Origin: a virus
Virus record (IMG/VR): IMGVR_UViG_3300017783_003723
Location: 1 to 62,920 of that record
Reading direction: 5' to 3' (one strand)
Length of the DNA stretch: 62,920 bases
Under the pieces are notes generated by a model. It had not been told where the DNA came from. It ran no database searches and saw only the letters and a program-made list of their open reading frames with translations. Below are positions 26,657-34,565 of the stretch, piece by piece (the stretch's first letter is position 1; every line of letters begins with the position of its first letter). Position numbers and translations under genes: made by a program.

Positions 26657-27536
26657 TGCGTTTATCTATCTCCTGTAATTTATTTTTAACTTCAAAATAT
26701 TTCTTTGCTTCATTAAACTTTTCTTTCCAAAATTTAATGTAGTCAATAACATCATAGTTTGATTTCATAAAAGGTTTTTCACATATGGTATCTTGTGCTT
26801 CTCCTTTTCTATCAAACTCATATACTACAGGGTGCTTAAATGCATCTGCAATTTCTTCTATGGAGTAAGGATCACCTCTACCAAAATGTGTTTGTTTTGG
26901 TTTTTTCTCCATCATTAATAAATTTAACATACCATCTACTACATCGTATACATGAGTAAAATCTCTAGTCTTCTTTCCTGTACCAAAAATTCGTAGTGGG
27001 TTTCCTGTTTGTACAGCAGTTTTAAATGATCGTATTACCGTACTATGTTCACCATAATTTGCTTCTCTTGGTCCATACACATTATAAAAATACATTATAT
27101 GTGAAGTAACTCCATAAAGTTCTTGATACATATTAAGAATATCTTCACTCACTGCTTTAGAAAGTGTGTAAGGATTAGATGTTCTATCAGTGTATATTGT
27201 ACTAGAACTTGAGGCAAAATACAAGGGGCAATTGAATTTTCTTGCCATTTCAGCAACATGAATTGTGGGATCAATACCATTGCGTAATGCAAGAAGTGGT
27301 TTTTTGTTTGCAAGACGAATTCTTGGAGTATTTGCTAAATGAATTATTCCATCACATTTACCTTTGATATCCACACTACAAACTTCTTGTTTTACATACT
27401 GGACATTATCATCTTTAATTTTAAATTTTCCAGATCGTTGATCGTCAACGACAATGACATTGTTACCAGTGACCACTAAGGCTTCTACCAAATGTGATCC
27501 TATAAATCCGCAGCCACCAGTAACTATAAAGTTCAT
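26649..27536 (-). CDS. NAD-dependent nucleotide-sugar epimerase/dehydratase (extended SDR)
   Basis: 295 aa. The N-terminal GGCGFIG (residues 7-13) is the NAD-binding turn, and Tyr123-x3-Lys127 in NPYTLSKAVSE is the catalytic pair; YFYNVYGPRE and TRDFTHVYDVVDG are typical of GalE/RmlB-like extended SDRs. It probably interconverts UDP- or dTDP-sugars. It lies between gp33 and the SleB hydrolase, with no gap to the latter, so it is an accessory gene inside the replication block. It may supply sugars for the glycosyltransferases elsewhere in the window, though the actual substrate cannot be read from sequence. Confidence 0.85.
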   Translation of the reverse strand: MNFIVTGGCGFIGSHLVEALVVTGNNVIVVDDQRSGKFKIKDDNVQYVKQEVCSVDIKGKCDGIIHLANTPRIRLANKKPLLALRNGIDPTIHVAEMARKFNCPLYFASSSSTIYTDRTSNPYTLSKAVSEDILNMYQELYGVTSHIMYFYNVYGPREANYGEHSTVIRSFKTAVQTGNPLRIFGTGKKTRDFTHVYDVVDGMLNLLMMEKKPKQTHFGRGDPYSIEEIADAFKHPVVYEFDRKGEAQDTICEKPFMKSNYDVIDYIKFWKEKFNEAKKYFEVKNKLQEIDKRNA

Positions 27537-28103
27537 TTAATATCCACTATAAAATATATGATTATCTACATAAGCAACTCTTTGTAGACTACTTGCCCAA
27601 TATGGGTTGACATAGTTTGCATGATAGTGTGTTGAACCATGTGTGTTGTCTTTATGTAATCCCATAAGTACTTCTTCAGCTATTACATAGATTTTATTGT
27701 ACACATTAATCTCATGAACCTCATCACTCTTACCGTCACAATACCAACTAAATTGGCAAGCATTTCTAATAGGTACTTCTTTGTTTCTTTTTTCTTTCCA
27801 CCAACTACTCATTTTAGCCTGGTAAACAACTCCACATATTGTACTAGGAAATCTTGAATCTTCTGCACGATTCATTGTAACATTTGCAACTGCGATTTGT
27901 CCATCTACAGACTCATTTCTCGCTTCATGATATATGTTCAATGCCATGCAATGAATTTCTTTTGTATCAATTTGTGGAACTATAACCTCAATCTTAACTG
28001 GGTCTACAGTATCGTATACCCTTACTTCTTCTACTTGAGTCTCATTTACATAAAACAATGTGACTAATATAGGGCTAATTGTTAGCAAAGTCGATTTTAG
28101 CAT
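27537..28103 (-). CDS. SleB-like cell wall hydrolase, membrane-anchored or exported
   Basis: 188 aa. A hydrophobic N-terminal segment (residues 4-19) could be a signal-anchor. From residue 48, HCMALNIYHEARNESVDGQIAVA with Glu60 as likely catalytic acid, then VTMNRAEDSRFPSTICGVVYQ and a final HYHANYVNPYWA match the Hydrolase_2/SleB family of peptidoglycan hydrolases. It is the best candidate for the phage endolysin, and the N-terminal segment suggests SAR-type or Sec-dependent export. ATG 28103 has an AGGA site upstream and directly follows the tmRNA gene. Confidence 0.85.
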   Translation of the reverse strand: MLKSTLLTISPILVTLFYVNETQVEEVRVYDTVDPVKIEVIVPQIDTKEIHCMALNIYHEARNESVDGQIAVANVTMNRAEDSRFPSTICGVVYQAKMSSWWKEKRNKEVPIRNACQFSWYCDGKSDEVHEINVYNKIYVIAEEVLMGLHKDNTHGSTHYHANYVNPYWASSLQRVAYVDNHIFYSGY

Positions 28104-28129
28104 ATAGTTTATCCTTTCTTGCTATAAAA

Positions 28130-28382
28130 GTGGGACCGTTGGATTACAAGGTGGATCCCATACCCCGACTAGCTTATGCGGCTAGTGCAAATACCTCATC
28201 GTTGGCATTTATGGTTTTTGTTGCGTTCACGGTAGCTTCCGCACCGATTCTCCACGTGTTTTCAGTTGCCTGTCGAACCTAACTCACCCCCAACATAAGA
28301 ACACTCGTCAAAATGTGCTTATGGTGGAGGTGTCGGGAGTCGCACCCGAGTCCAAACTTCCTATTCACGCTTCATCAAATCC
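28130..28382 (-). ncRNA. ssrA: tmRNA, circularly permuted two-piece (alphaproteobacterial type)
   Basis: On the minus strand the acceptor piece comes first. It ends in a T-arm TCGGG-TGCGACT-CCCGA, the stem strand CACCTCC and a templated ACCA (3' end at 28322). After a 30-base self-complementary spacer (28292-28321) the coding piece begins GGGGGTGAGTTAGGTTCGACAGG at 28291; its GGGGGTG pairs with CACCTCC to rebuild the seven-base acceptor stem with one G-U. Then follow a tag frame ending ALAA-TAA, with the stop in the loop of an ACTAGC/GCTAGT hairpin. The helix joining the two pieces (CACG with CGTG, CAACT with AGTTTG) also forms. Outer ends are approximate. tmRNA rescues stalled ribosomes with SmpB. 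Confidence 0.9.
28174..28224 (-). other. tmRNA tag-peptide reading frame
   Basis: Sixteen codons plus TAA, starting at a GCA resume codon: ATKTINANDEVFALAA. The ALAA end is the protease-targeting degron recognised by ClpXP in bacteria. The resume codon position is inferred from the usual Ala start; the true first residue could differ by a codon. Confidence 0.8.
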
Positions 28383-28407
28383 TGTAGTAGTATTTAGTAC
28401 TTTTAAA

Positions 28408-29070
28408 TTAGTCAATCTCACCAGCTTCAAACATTCTTTTGCTTTCTAGTAAGTAATCAACATAGTTATCACGTTTTTCAATAAAAATTGATGGTTGTTC
28501 ATCATCTACTGACATCAGTATCACAGTTCTGTTGATAGGAATACCAGTCAACTCTTCATACATGATCGCATATGCGGCACACTGTGCAAAGTAACTTGAA
28601 ATCTGTTTATGTGTTTTTACCCTGCGAGAGGTTTTGAAGTCTATAATAGACAACTTACCATCAAATTCTGCAATACAATCGCACTGACCAGCAATGCCAA
28701 GATGCTTACTAAACATGAATGGTTCTACATGATGGATGTTATCGATACGCTCTACAACAGGTCTAAACGTGTTCCAAGTCTCTTGTTCGACTAGGGTCAG
28801 TTCTGGTAGAGGTTCGTTGTTGATATAGTCTTCACATATCTTGTGAATTTTGGTACCACGTGTGGATGCTTTCTTGCTTATCTTGTCTGCTTGTTCAGAC
28901 CCAACACGCTGTCTCCATTCGTACAAGCCCTTCTTGCCACGACATGAAAGGACAGTAGTGATAGACGGGAATCTATCACCACTATCGGTACAATACATAC
29001 GCTTTCCATCGATATTCTTTCTGGAAAGTTTAGGAAGTTCTGGTAAATCTAAGTGATTAAATATTTTCAT
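28408..29070 (-). CDS. PD-(D/E)XK exonuclease, RecB/Cas4-like
   Basis: 220 aa from ATG 29070. The core AGQCDCIAEFDGKLSIIDFKTS gives Asp131, Asp144 and Lys146 of the PD-(D/E)XK site, and FAQCAAYAIMYEELTGI with Gln follows as in RecB-family nucleases. TRGTKIHKICEDYI is the usual upstream helix. A longer frame to 29091 would begin upstream of the promoter -10 at 29077, so the internal ATG is chosen. That ATG coincides with the predicted +1, so the mRNA may be leaderless. Role probably in recombination or host DNA breakdown. The tmRNA follows 26 bases after the stop. Confidence 0.88.
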   Translation of the reverse strand: MKIFNHLDLPELPKLSRKNIDGKRMYCTDSGDRFPSITTVLSCRGKKGLYEWRQRVGSEQADKISKKASTRGTKIHKICEDYINNEPLPELTLVEQETWNTFRPVVERIDNIHHVEPFMFSKHLGIAGQCDCIAEFDGKLSIIDFKTSRRVKTHKQISSYFAQCAAYAIMYEELTGIPINRTVILMSVDDEQPSIFIEKRDNYVDYLLESKRMFEAGEID

Positions 29071-29076
29071 AAGACT

Positions 29077-29105
29077 ATTATAGCAAAACAATAGCCGAAT
29101 GTCAA
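29077..29105 (-). promoter_or_regulatory. Consensus sigma70-type early promoter for the exonuclease/tmRNA unit
   Basis: Minus strand TTGACA (29105-29100), 17-base spacer, TATAAT (29082-29077), preceded by an A-rich AAAAAAAGG stretch like an UP element. Six bases separate TATAAT from ATG 29070. It lies in the 83-base gap after PhoH. Confidence 0.88.
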
Positions 29106-29153
29106 CCTTTTTTTACGGTTTACGTAATATTTAAAGTCAACAAAATCAATAAC

Positions 29154-29918
29154 TTAGCTACCATGTGCATCCTCATAGCGCATTCTAGCCATTATATACT
29201 CACGGACAAACTTGCTCCTTACAATATCATCCGCAGTAAATTCGATTATTTTAAAAGATTTCATATCTTCAGCAATTACCATAAATTTCTGTAATCCAGA
29301 CATATCACCTCTATGCTTGTATAGGTCTGATTGTCTAAAATCACCACACAAAACTATTTTACTATTTTCTCCCAGCCTTGTCAAGACTGAATTTAGCTCC
29401 ATATCGTTCATGTTCTGGCATTCATCTACAATTACAATAGAATCATCCAATGTTATTCCTCTGACAAACGAGGTAATCATCCATTCTACGGCTTTAGTAT
29501 CGATAAGTCGTTTCCATGCACCTTTCTTCTGTGGAATAAGTTTTTCGCACATATCTATGTATGGTTGCATATAAACAGCAGATTTCTCATCTTGATCGCC
29601 GGGCAAGTGACCGATATCACGGCTAGCAACTGCCGAGCGAATAATAACTACTTTTTCGTATTGTGTGGATGGATCTAGAACTTCCTCTAATGCCTTGTAG
29701 AGGGCTATGAAGGTTTTTCCTGTACCGGCTGAACCATGAAGTAACATGGCTTGGGCACCTTGAGAGTATTGTGAGAAGAATTGACCTTGAGTTTCTGTCA
29801 TTGCTCCTATTGTTTTGAGGTCATCAATCTTAATTTTACATTGATTGTTTTTTTGGGGTTGGCGAACTTCATCTTCGTACTGTGATATAACTTGAAGATT
29901 AGATTTTCGTCTGGGCAT
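29154..29918 (-). CDS. phoH: PhoH-family ATPase
   Basis: 254 aa. Walker A GSAGTGKT at residues 62-69, the PhoH-specific RSAVASRDIGHLPGD after it, and Walker B IVIVDECQN near residues 161-169. FRQSDLYKHRGDMSGL and the last domain with FVREYIM complete the family pattern. PhoH-like ATPases, some with RNA helicase features, are common in marine phages; the actual role is not settled. AGGAT precedes ATG 29918. It lies at the end of the long accessory operon and is followed by the early promoter of the exonuclease. Confidence 0.92.
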   Translation of the reverse strand: MPRRKSNLQVISQYEDEVRQPQKNNQCKIKIDDLKTIGAMTETQGQFFSQYSQGAQAMLLHGSAGTGKTFIALYKALEEVLDPSTQYEKVVIIRSAVASRDIGHLPGDQDEKSAVYMQPYIDMCEKLIPQKKGAWKRLIDTKAVEWMITSFVRGITLDDSIVIVDECQNMNDMELNSVLTRLGENSKIVLCGDFRQSDLYKHRGDMSGLQKFMVIAEDMKSFKIIEFTADDIVRSKFVREYIMARMRYEDAHGS

Positions 29919-29949
29919 ATGTTGTAATCCTACTAGGTTAATGAATAAG

Positions 29950-30258
29950 TCAGTGTGATTGTAGTGATGATATAGGAATTACTTCGATTGAATTAACAAT
30001 TTTAAATATCGCCTCCTTTGCTTTTGTTGAAATGATTTTGTTGTCCAAACAAACATTCATTCGGACCATAACAAATACAGGATCCATATTCTTTAGATCC
30101 TTTCTTGCGTATTTTTTTGTGGAATCTTGATCTTCGCAGATATTAACACAGAAGAGAACCAATTCTATTTGATCCTCTGTGTATAAGTTGATTCTATAGC
30201 CAGATGGTTCATATTCTGGCAATCTAGTTATCTTTGGAAACTGAATAACATTGCTCAT
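29950..30258 (-). CDS. Hypothetical protein
   Basis: 102 aa, MSNVIQFPKITRLPEYEPSGYRINLYTED at the start, then a mixed helix/strand region with a RKDLKNMDPVFVMVRMNVCLDNKIIS segment. No family recognised. It is four bases after the SGNH-like gene and 31 bases before PhoH, so it belongs to the same transcript. Confidence 0.6.
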   Translation of the reverse strand: MSNVIQFPKITRLPEYEPSGYRINLYTEDQIELVLFCVNICEDQDSTKKYARKDLKNMDPVFVMVRMNVCLDNKIISTKAKEAIFKIVNSIEVIPISSLQSH

Positions 30259-30262
30259 AATT

Positions 30263-31153
30263 TTATTTAGCTTTTTCTGGTTTTAACAACTTTGTTAGTT
30301 CTTCTGCATACTTGTCATGTGAGTATTTATTAGGATGACGACCTGGAGAATGTGTTTTTTCTCTTAATTTAATACCTTTTTTAGTTAATGCGTGAAAATC
30401 TTTATGGTCTACATTAGGATTCAAACTTTCTGTATACCATAAAAATGAAGAATTTCGCATTTTTCCTGGTACTAACAAAGACATTCCATTCATTTCTCTA
30501 GCAATAAGATCAATGATTTTTCTGAATTGCCAGTCATCTTTTATCTTTTTCTGCACTTTAAGAACATCTGGGTTATAGGGTCTATAGTCTGCCATTAGAT
30601 TCCAAGTAGGATGTTCAAAGCTGGGTATGAAATAAAGTGGCGCACCAACAGACTTACACATAAGCATTATTTGTTGCATCAAAAGAAAATAATTATATAA
30701 CATCTTATAGTCATTATAATGTTCTAAAATTTCTGGTGTATCTTCAGCCCATGAGTGTAACTGTTTTGATAATGGTTTACCATCTAAAGGATCGAAATAC
30801 ATCACTCGGGTCAACAAAGTAATACAAAAGAATACGGCATGATTTCTCTGTATTCTTCCTTTCATTATATCTTCAAGTAGAATCCAAGCACTGTGTTCAT
30901 TTGATAATCCATACCTAGCATTATTAATATGATCTACTCCTAGATTATTACATACAGTAGCAACCCAACATTCTTTTTTGTCGGCTCTGATTACCCTATG
31001 TAATTCTGGACCTTCAAGAAGTTGAACAATTCTATGCTTTTTGTCCAAAGTTGCTGGATGTGTTATCTCGTGACCAGCTGGCATAGAACACCCATAAGCA
31101 TGGACAGTCTCTATGTCTACAACTCTAGTCTTCATATGTAACATTTCAGCCAT
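30263..31153 (-). CDS. SGNH/GDSL-hydrolase-like protein
   Basis: 296 aa. HAYGCSMPAGHEI near residue 18 resembles block I of SGNH proteins (GxS), and the C-terminal SPGRHPNKYSHDKYAEEL resembles block V, where the catalytic His lies. The central part is aromatic-rich and unlike bacterial esterases. I recognise this as a recurring marine-phage protein without assigned substrate. It overlaps the upstream GT10-like gene by one base and is the last gene of the sugar cassette. A role in acetylation or de-acetylation of a glycan is possible. Confidence 0.6.
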   Translation of the reverse strand: MAEMLHMKTRVVDIETVHAYGCSMPAGHEITHPATLDKKHRIVQLLEGPELHRVIRADKKECWVATVCNNLGVDHINNARYGLSNEHSAWILLEDIMKGRIQRNHAVFFCITLLTRVMYFDPLDGKPLSKQLHSWAEDTPEILEHYNDYKMLYNYFLLMQQIMLMCKSVGAPLYFIPSFEHPTWNLMADYRPYNPDVLKVQKKIKDDWQFRKIIDLIAREMNGMSLLVPGKMRNSSFLWYTESLNPNVDHKDFHALTKKGIKLREKTHSPGRHPNKYSHDKYAEELTKLLKPEKAK

Positions 31154-32352
31154 TAAATTAATTTCCTCTTAGATAAATTCCAAACTTGTTTTCTATTATG
31201 TTCTAGTATTCCTTCCATATCATTTAACAAGAACAATAATTCGTCCCAATCTTTTTTTAATATATCGTTTGCTATGTCCATTACCATAGCAAATCTTTTA
31301 CCATGATCTAATTCTTCATCATAAGACTCATCCCAATAATTACCAAAAGTCTGAAATCCTAATCGTCTAACTTTGTCTAATGTTTTTGCTGGAGCTAAAA
31401 GAACAAAAGGTCTTTTCATTAACATAGGCTTTAAAGTTTTTTCTGACCAAAATCTAGTACTGGTATCCCATAAAGTTTCTGGAACAACTGTAAGAAAAGA
31501 GTCTCTAGAAAGAGAAATAGTTTTAACTTGTTCATGTCCTGCTATATCACTAATATTACCTACATCCCAAGTTAAATCTGATTCTAAAAACTTCTTATAG
31601 TTATTCTGAATAAGAGTTTTATATTTTTCTGGTAAAGTCTTATATGTAGGTAATGGAGGATTTAAAACTTTATCAGTATTCGTAAAAGATATCATTCTCT
31701 CTAGTTCTTGAAATCTATGTTTTTCATAATAAGTTAGTTTGACATCTTCTTTATCTACCAAACAAATGGCTGCCAAAGCCCTATGAATATCAGGCTTTTT
31801 GCTACAACAACACAGTTTGTAAAGCATATCTTTAGTGGGTTTATACTCTCTAAGTAAATTGTGAGAGTGTGGTGCATATGAATGTGTCCAAATATTATAG
31901 TAATGGTACCTATCGGCTTGTATGTTGCTGTGGTAGTAGCTTAAAGCCCCATACTCACAGTCGTATATCTGATAATCTTCTATACAAGATTCTGCGATCA
32001 AGTATGAAATAAGAAGACCCTCATGAGTCTTACCTTTTAATTCATCTATAACAAGATCAAGTTCTTGCCATGGTGTATGTGCATCATCATTAAATACAAT
32101 TAATTTTTTAGGAGAACATTTTTTAATGTGATTAACAATAGTGGAATGACCATTGCTATACTTGTAACCTTTAATGTACACTATCATAGTGTCACTCTGA
32201 AAGTTAAAAGCATTGTCTACAAGCCAGTGGTATTGTTCTTCTACTGGTCTATCATCTAGATAATGATTGCCCAAAGTTTCTTTATTGTGAACAAATATAG
32301 TTTCAACATCGTTGTATATACATGATACAAAATTATAATGATCGAATTGCAT
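31153..32352 (-). CDS. GT10-like glycosyltransferase paralogue 2
   Basis: 399 aa from ATG 32352; a GTG at 32403 in frame is inside the upstream gene and less likely. The C-terminal motif reads FWSEKTLKPMLMKRPFVLLAP then KVRRLGFQTFGNYWDESYDEE, the same layout as three other proteins of this window, with Ser replacing the usual Thr of TEK. The N-terminal 150 residues contain a VFNDDAHTPWQELDLV segment of unknown meaning. It overlaps SGNH genes on both sides, so all are co-translated. Donor and acceptor unknown. Confidence 0.6.
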   Translation of the reverse strand: MQFDHYNFVSCIYNDVETIFVHNKETLGNHYLDDRPVEEQYHWLVDNAFNFQSDTMIVYIKGYKYSNGHSTIVNHIKKCSPKKLIVFNDDAHTPWQELDLVIDELKGKTHEGLLISYLIAESCIEDYQIYDCEYGALSYYHSNIQADRYHYYNIWTHSYAPHSHNLLREYKPTKDMLYKLCCCSKKPDIHRALAAICLVDKEDVKLTYYEKHRFQELERMISFTNTDKVLNPPLPTYKTLPEKYKTLIQNNYKKFLESDLTWDVGNISDIAGHEQVKTISLSRDSFLTVVPETLWDTSTRFWSEKTLKPMLMKRPFVLLAPAKTLDKVRRLGFQTFGNYWDESYDEELDHGKRFAMVMDIANDILKKDWDELLFLLNDMEGILEHNRKQVWNLSKRKLI

Positions 32353-33034
32353 CGTTAATTTTTGCGCCCCATAATTTATGTCCTTTCTCGCTAGGATGAC
32401 CACAAAATTGAAAGTTGTCAGTCTTAGGAAAATCTAATTGTATTTTATCTCTTTCAAAAAGAGCAAGTTCCCAATTTGGATATACGTCTTCTTTTTTATG
32501 AAACAACATTTTTGATATTTCTTTTCTTTCATTTGATAATAAACCAAATTCAAAAGTTGGAACATTATACATGAATTTATAACCGTTGTCATTCGCAAGA
32601 TATTCTAAACAAGATATATCCATTTTATGTTTGACATTACCAAAATTGTCGCCAAAAACAGAAAAGTGTAGTACTTTAGTTTGTAGAGATTCTACTTGTT
32701 GAATGTGTTCATACATTTTATTTTGAAAATAATCCAAAGAGTTGTTACGATAGAAATCATCTAATTCTTTAGAACCATCCTCGTTAATATTTTCTGCCCA
32801 CCAAACTGCGGGATCACCTCGACTATCTTGAATTCGCAACATACTTGTCCATCCTACAATTATAAGATCATAGGATTCTTTTCTACAAATATTACGAACT
32901 TCTTGAGAGATAATTGAGTTACTATCGCCGGACATAGCAACAGAAGTTATATCAGTTTCATCTAAATAATGCCACCAAGAATGATCTACATTCCAACCAT
33001 GAGTCCAACTATCACCTGCAACTAATATTCTCAT
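32333..33034 (-). CDS. SGNH/GDSL hydrolase-like protein
   Basis: 233 aa. GDSWTHGW (residues 7-14) is block I with the nucleophile Ser, SGDSN near residue 36 fits block II, and CGHPSEKGHKLWG near the C-terminus gives the block V His. These are esterases or acetyltransferase-associated domains acting on sugars in many glycan clusters. The start overlaps the carbamoyltransferase stop by one base. Confidence 0.75.
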   Translation of the reverse strand: MRILVAGDSWTHGWNVDHSWWHYLDETDITSVAMSGDSNSIISQEVRNICRKESYDLIIVGWTSMLRIQDSRGDPAVWWAENINEDGSKELDDFYRNNSLDYFQNKMYEHIQQVESLQTKVLHFSVFGDNFGNVKHKMDISCLEYLANDNGYKFMYNVPTFEFGLLSNERKEISKMLFHKKEDVYPNWELALFERDKIQLDFPKTDNFQFCGHPSEKGHKLWGAKINDAIRSL

Positions 33035-34458
33035 TAAAAAACTCGTACATCATATTCCGTTTCAAAATCTATTGCGTCTTGTCTTGAATTTACAATAGGC
33101 ATACCCTTTATATTTAAACTTGTATTCAAGAGCAATGGACAACCAGTATCTCTTTCCCACCTTGTCAATAGATCATATAGTCCTCTATGAGATTTTTTAG
33201 TGACAGTCTGTACTCTACTAGTTCCATCTTTATGCACAATTGCGGGGTACTTATCAGGGTCTTTACACTTGACCACGTGTTGCATATAAGGAGAATGAAA
33301 ATTAGTATCTACATCAAAACATCTGCTTGCATTTTCTTGTTTTACTATAGGAGCAAATGGTCTAAACTCTTGACGTTGTTTAATCTTGTTTACTTTGTCT
33401 TGCATTTCTTTGCCTCTTGGGTCAGCGAGTAAACTTCTATTGCCCAATGCTCTGGGACCAAACTCTGCTTTACCATGTGCAACACCAGCAATACCAGTTT
33501 CTTTCAATTCTTTAAGTAAGTTTACTACGGGGTATTTACCATATATTGTATGACCAGTGTATACAGTAAATGGCACAACTTTCTTTTTATGTGCAAGAAT
33601 AGCACCCAGTGATGATCCAGCGTCTCCTGGATTAGGCATTATCCAGTGATCTTTAAAGTAATCTGGTATAAGTCTATTTGCAAGACAGTTTAAAGCGCAC
33701 CCACCCATAAACACTAATTTGTTTTGATTTGTAATTCTTTTAACTTTTTGTAGCATCATCTTAAATTCAGATTCATAAACTGCTTGTACTGCCGCGGCTA
33801 CATCGAAATAATCTTGTTCTGTAAGTTCTGGCATCCACCAAGAAACACCCTTATGTAAGTTGACATCAGAATACCATACATCTAATACTTCTGAATGAAA
33901 TCTATTAGGATTACCATAGGCTGCCATACCCATAAGAATATATTCGTCTTCGTTTGGCTTTAGTCCAATTCTACTTGTAAATGCAGAATAGAATAGTCCA
34001 AAAGATTTAGGATAACTATCAGACCAAACTAGGTGTTCATTATTCCAAATGCTTGTAGTAGTCCACTCACCTATAGCATCGATAACAAGAGTAGCACAAT
34101 CACCAAATGGTCTAGTATAATATCCGGCTGCCATATGACTTCTATGATGATTGCCCCATTTTATAGGAGCAGTAATACCATATTGTTTTAAATATTTTTT
34201 AGGACTTAACCACGCTCTAGGTTGTTTTGCCCATTTCTTTCTTGTCCATTTTAACAATGGATTTTCGTACCAGTAAACAATACTTGGTTTACCCCACTTG
34301 AGCGCCGACGTTATAAGACTATCATCTAAATCTTTGTCGTTCTTTAATCTACTGTATCTTTCGGAATGAGATGCAAATATTATTTCATCACCACGCATTA
34401 CAGTAATAGAAGCATCATGCGTACCTGCACTAATACCCCATTCAACTCTATTAGTCAT
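33034..34458 (-). CDS. Carbamoyltransferase, NodU/TobZ-like
   Basis: 474 aa. GISAGTHDASITVM near the N-terminus, WGNHHRSHMAAGYYTRPF (residues 101-118, with the metal-binding His residues), MGGCALNCLANRL and the C-terminal AEFGPRALGNRSLLADPRG with FRPFAPIV match the NodU/CmcH/TobZ family, which forms carbamoyl-AMP and moves the carbamoyl to a hydroxyl. Members are often 550 aa or more; this one is shorter but keeps both domains. Acceptors in other systems are sugars, antibiotics or, in some viruses, 5-hydroxymethylcytosine. The gene starts within the stop region of a 37-aa ORF. Confidence 0.9.
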   Translation of the reverse strand: MTNRVEWGISAGTHDASITVMRGDEIIFASHSERYSRLKNDKDLDDSLITSALKWGKPSIVYWYENPLLKWTRKKWAKQPRAWLSPKKYLKQYGITAPIKWGNHHRSHMAAGYYTRPFGDCATLVIDAIGEWTTTSIWNNEHLVWSDSYPKSFGLFYSAFTSRIGLKPNEDEYILMGMAAYGNPNRFHSEVLDVWYSDVNLHKGVSWWMPELTEQDYFDVAAAVQAVYESEFKMMLQKVKRITNQNKLVFMGGCALNCLANRLIPDYFKDHWIMPNPGDAGSSLGAILAHKKKVVPFTVYTGHTIYGKYPVVNLLKELKETGIAGVAHGKAEFGPRALGNRSLLADPRGKEMQDKVNKIKQRQEFRPFAPIVKQENASRCFDVDTNFHSPYMQHVVKCKDPDKYPAIVHKDGTSRVQTVTKKSHRGLYDLLTRWERDTGCPLLLNTSLNIKGMPIVNSRQDAIDFETEYDVRVF

Positions 34459-34564
34459 ATATAAAAGGATCTCTTTCTTGTAGTTCTTTAATACGCTTTC
34501 TGTATTCTCTTTTGAGTTTCCATCTCAAATAAGGCGCCCTAATTTTGTCCCAGATTGCTTTCAT
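34451..34564 (-). CDS. 37-aa basic protein coupled to the carbamoyltransferase
   Basis: ATG 34564 with a GGAGAAC site upstream; the protein starts MKAIWDKIRAPYLRWKLK and ends DPFIYD. Lys/Arg make up about a third of it and it would form one amphipathic helix. It starts one base after the GT10-like gene and its stop overlaps the carbamoyltransferase ATG by eight bases. I recognise very similar small proteins next to accessory genes in marine phages. Function unknown. Confidence 0.7.
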   Translation of the reverse strand: MKAIWDKIRAPYLRWKLKREYRKRIKELQERDPFIYD

Positions 34565-34565
34565 T

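Noticed and set aside
28079-28282. 67-codon plus-strand frame across the tmRNA
   Set aside because: The region is explained by the minus-strand tmRNA and the frame has no ribosome-binding site.
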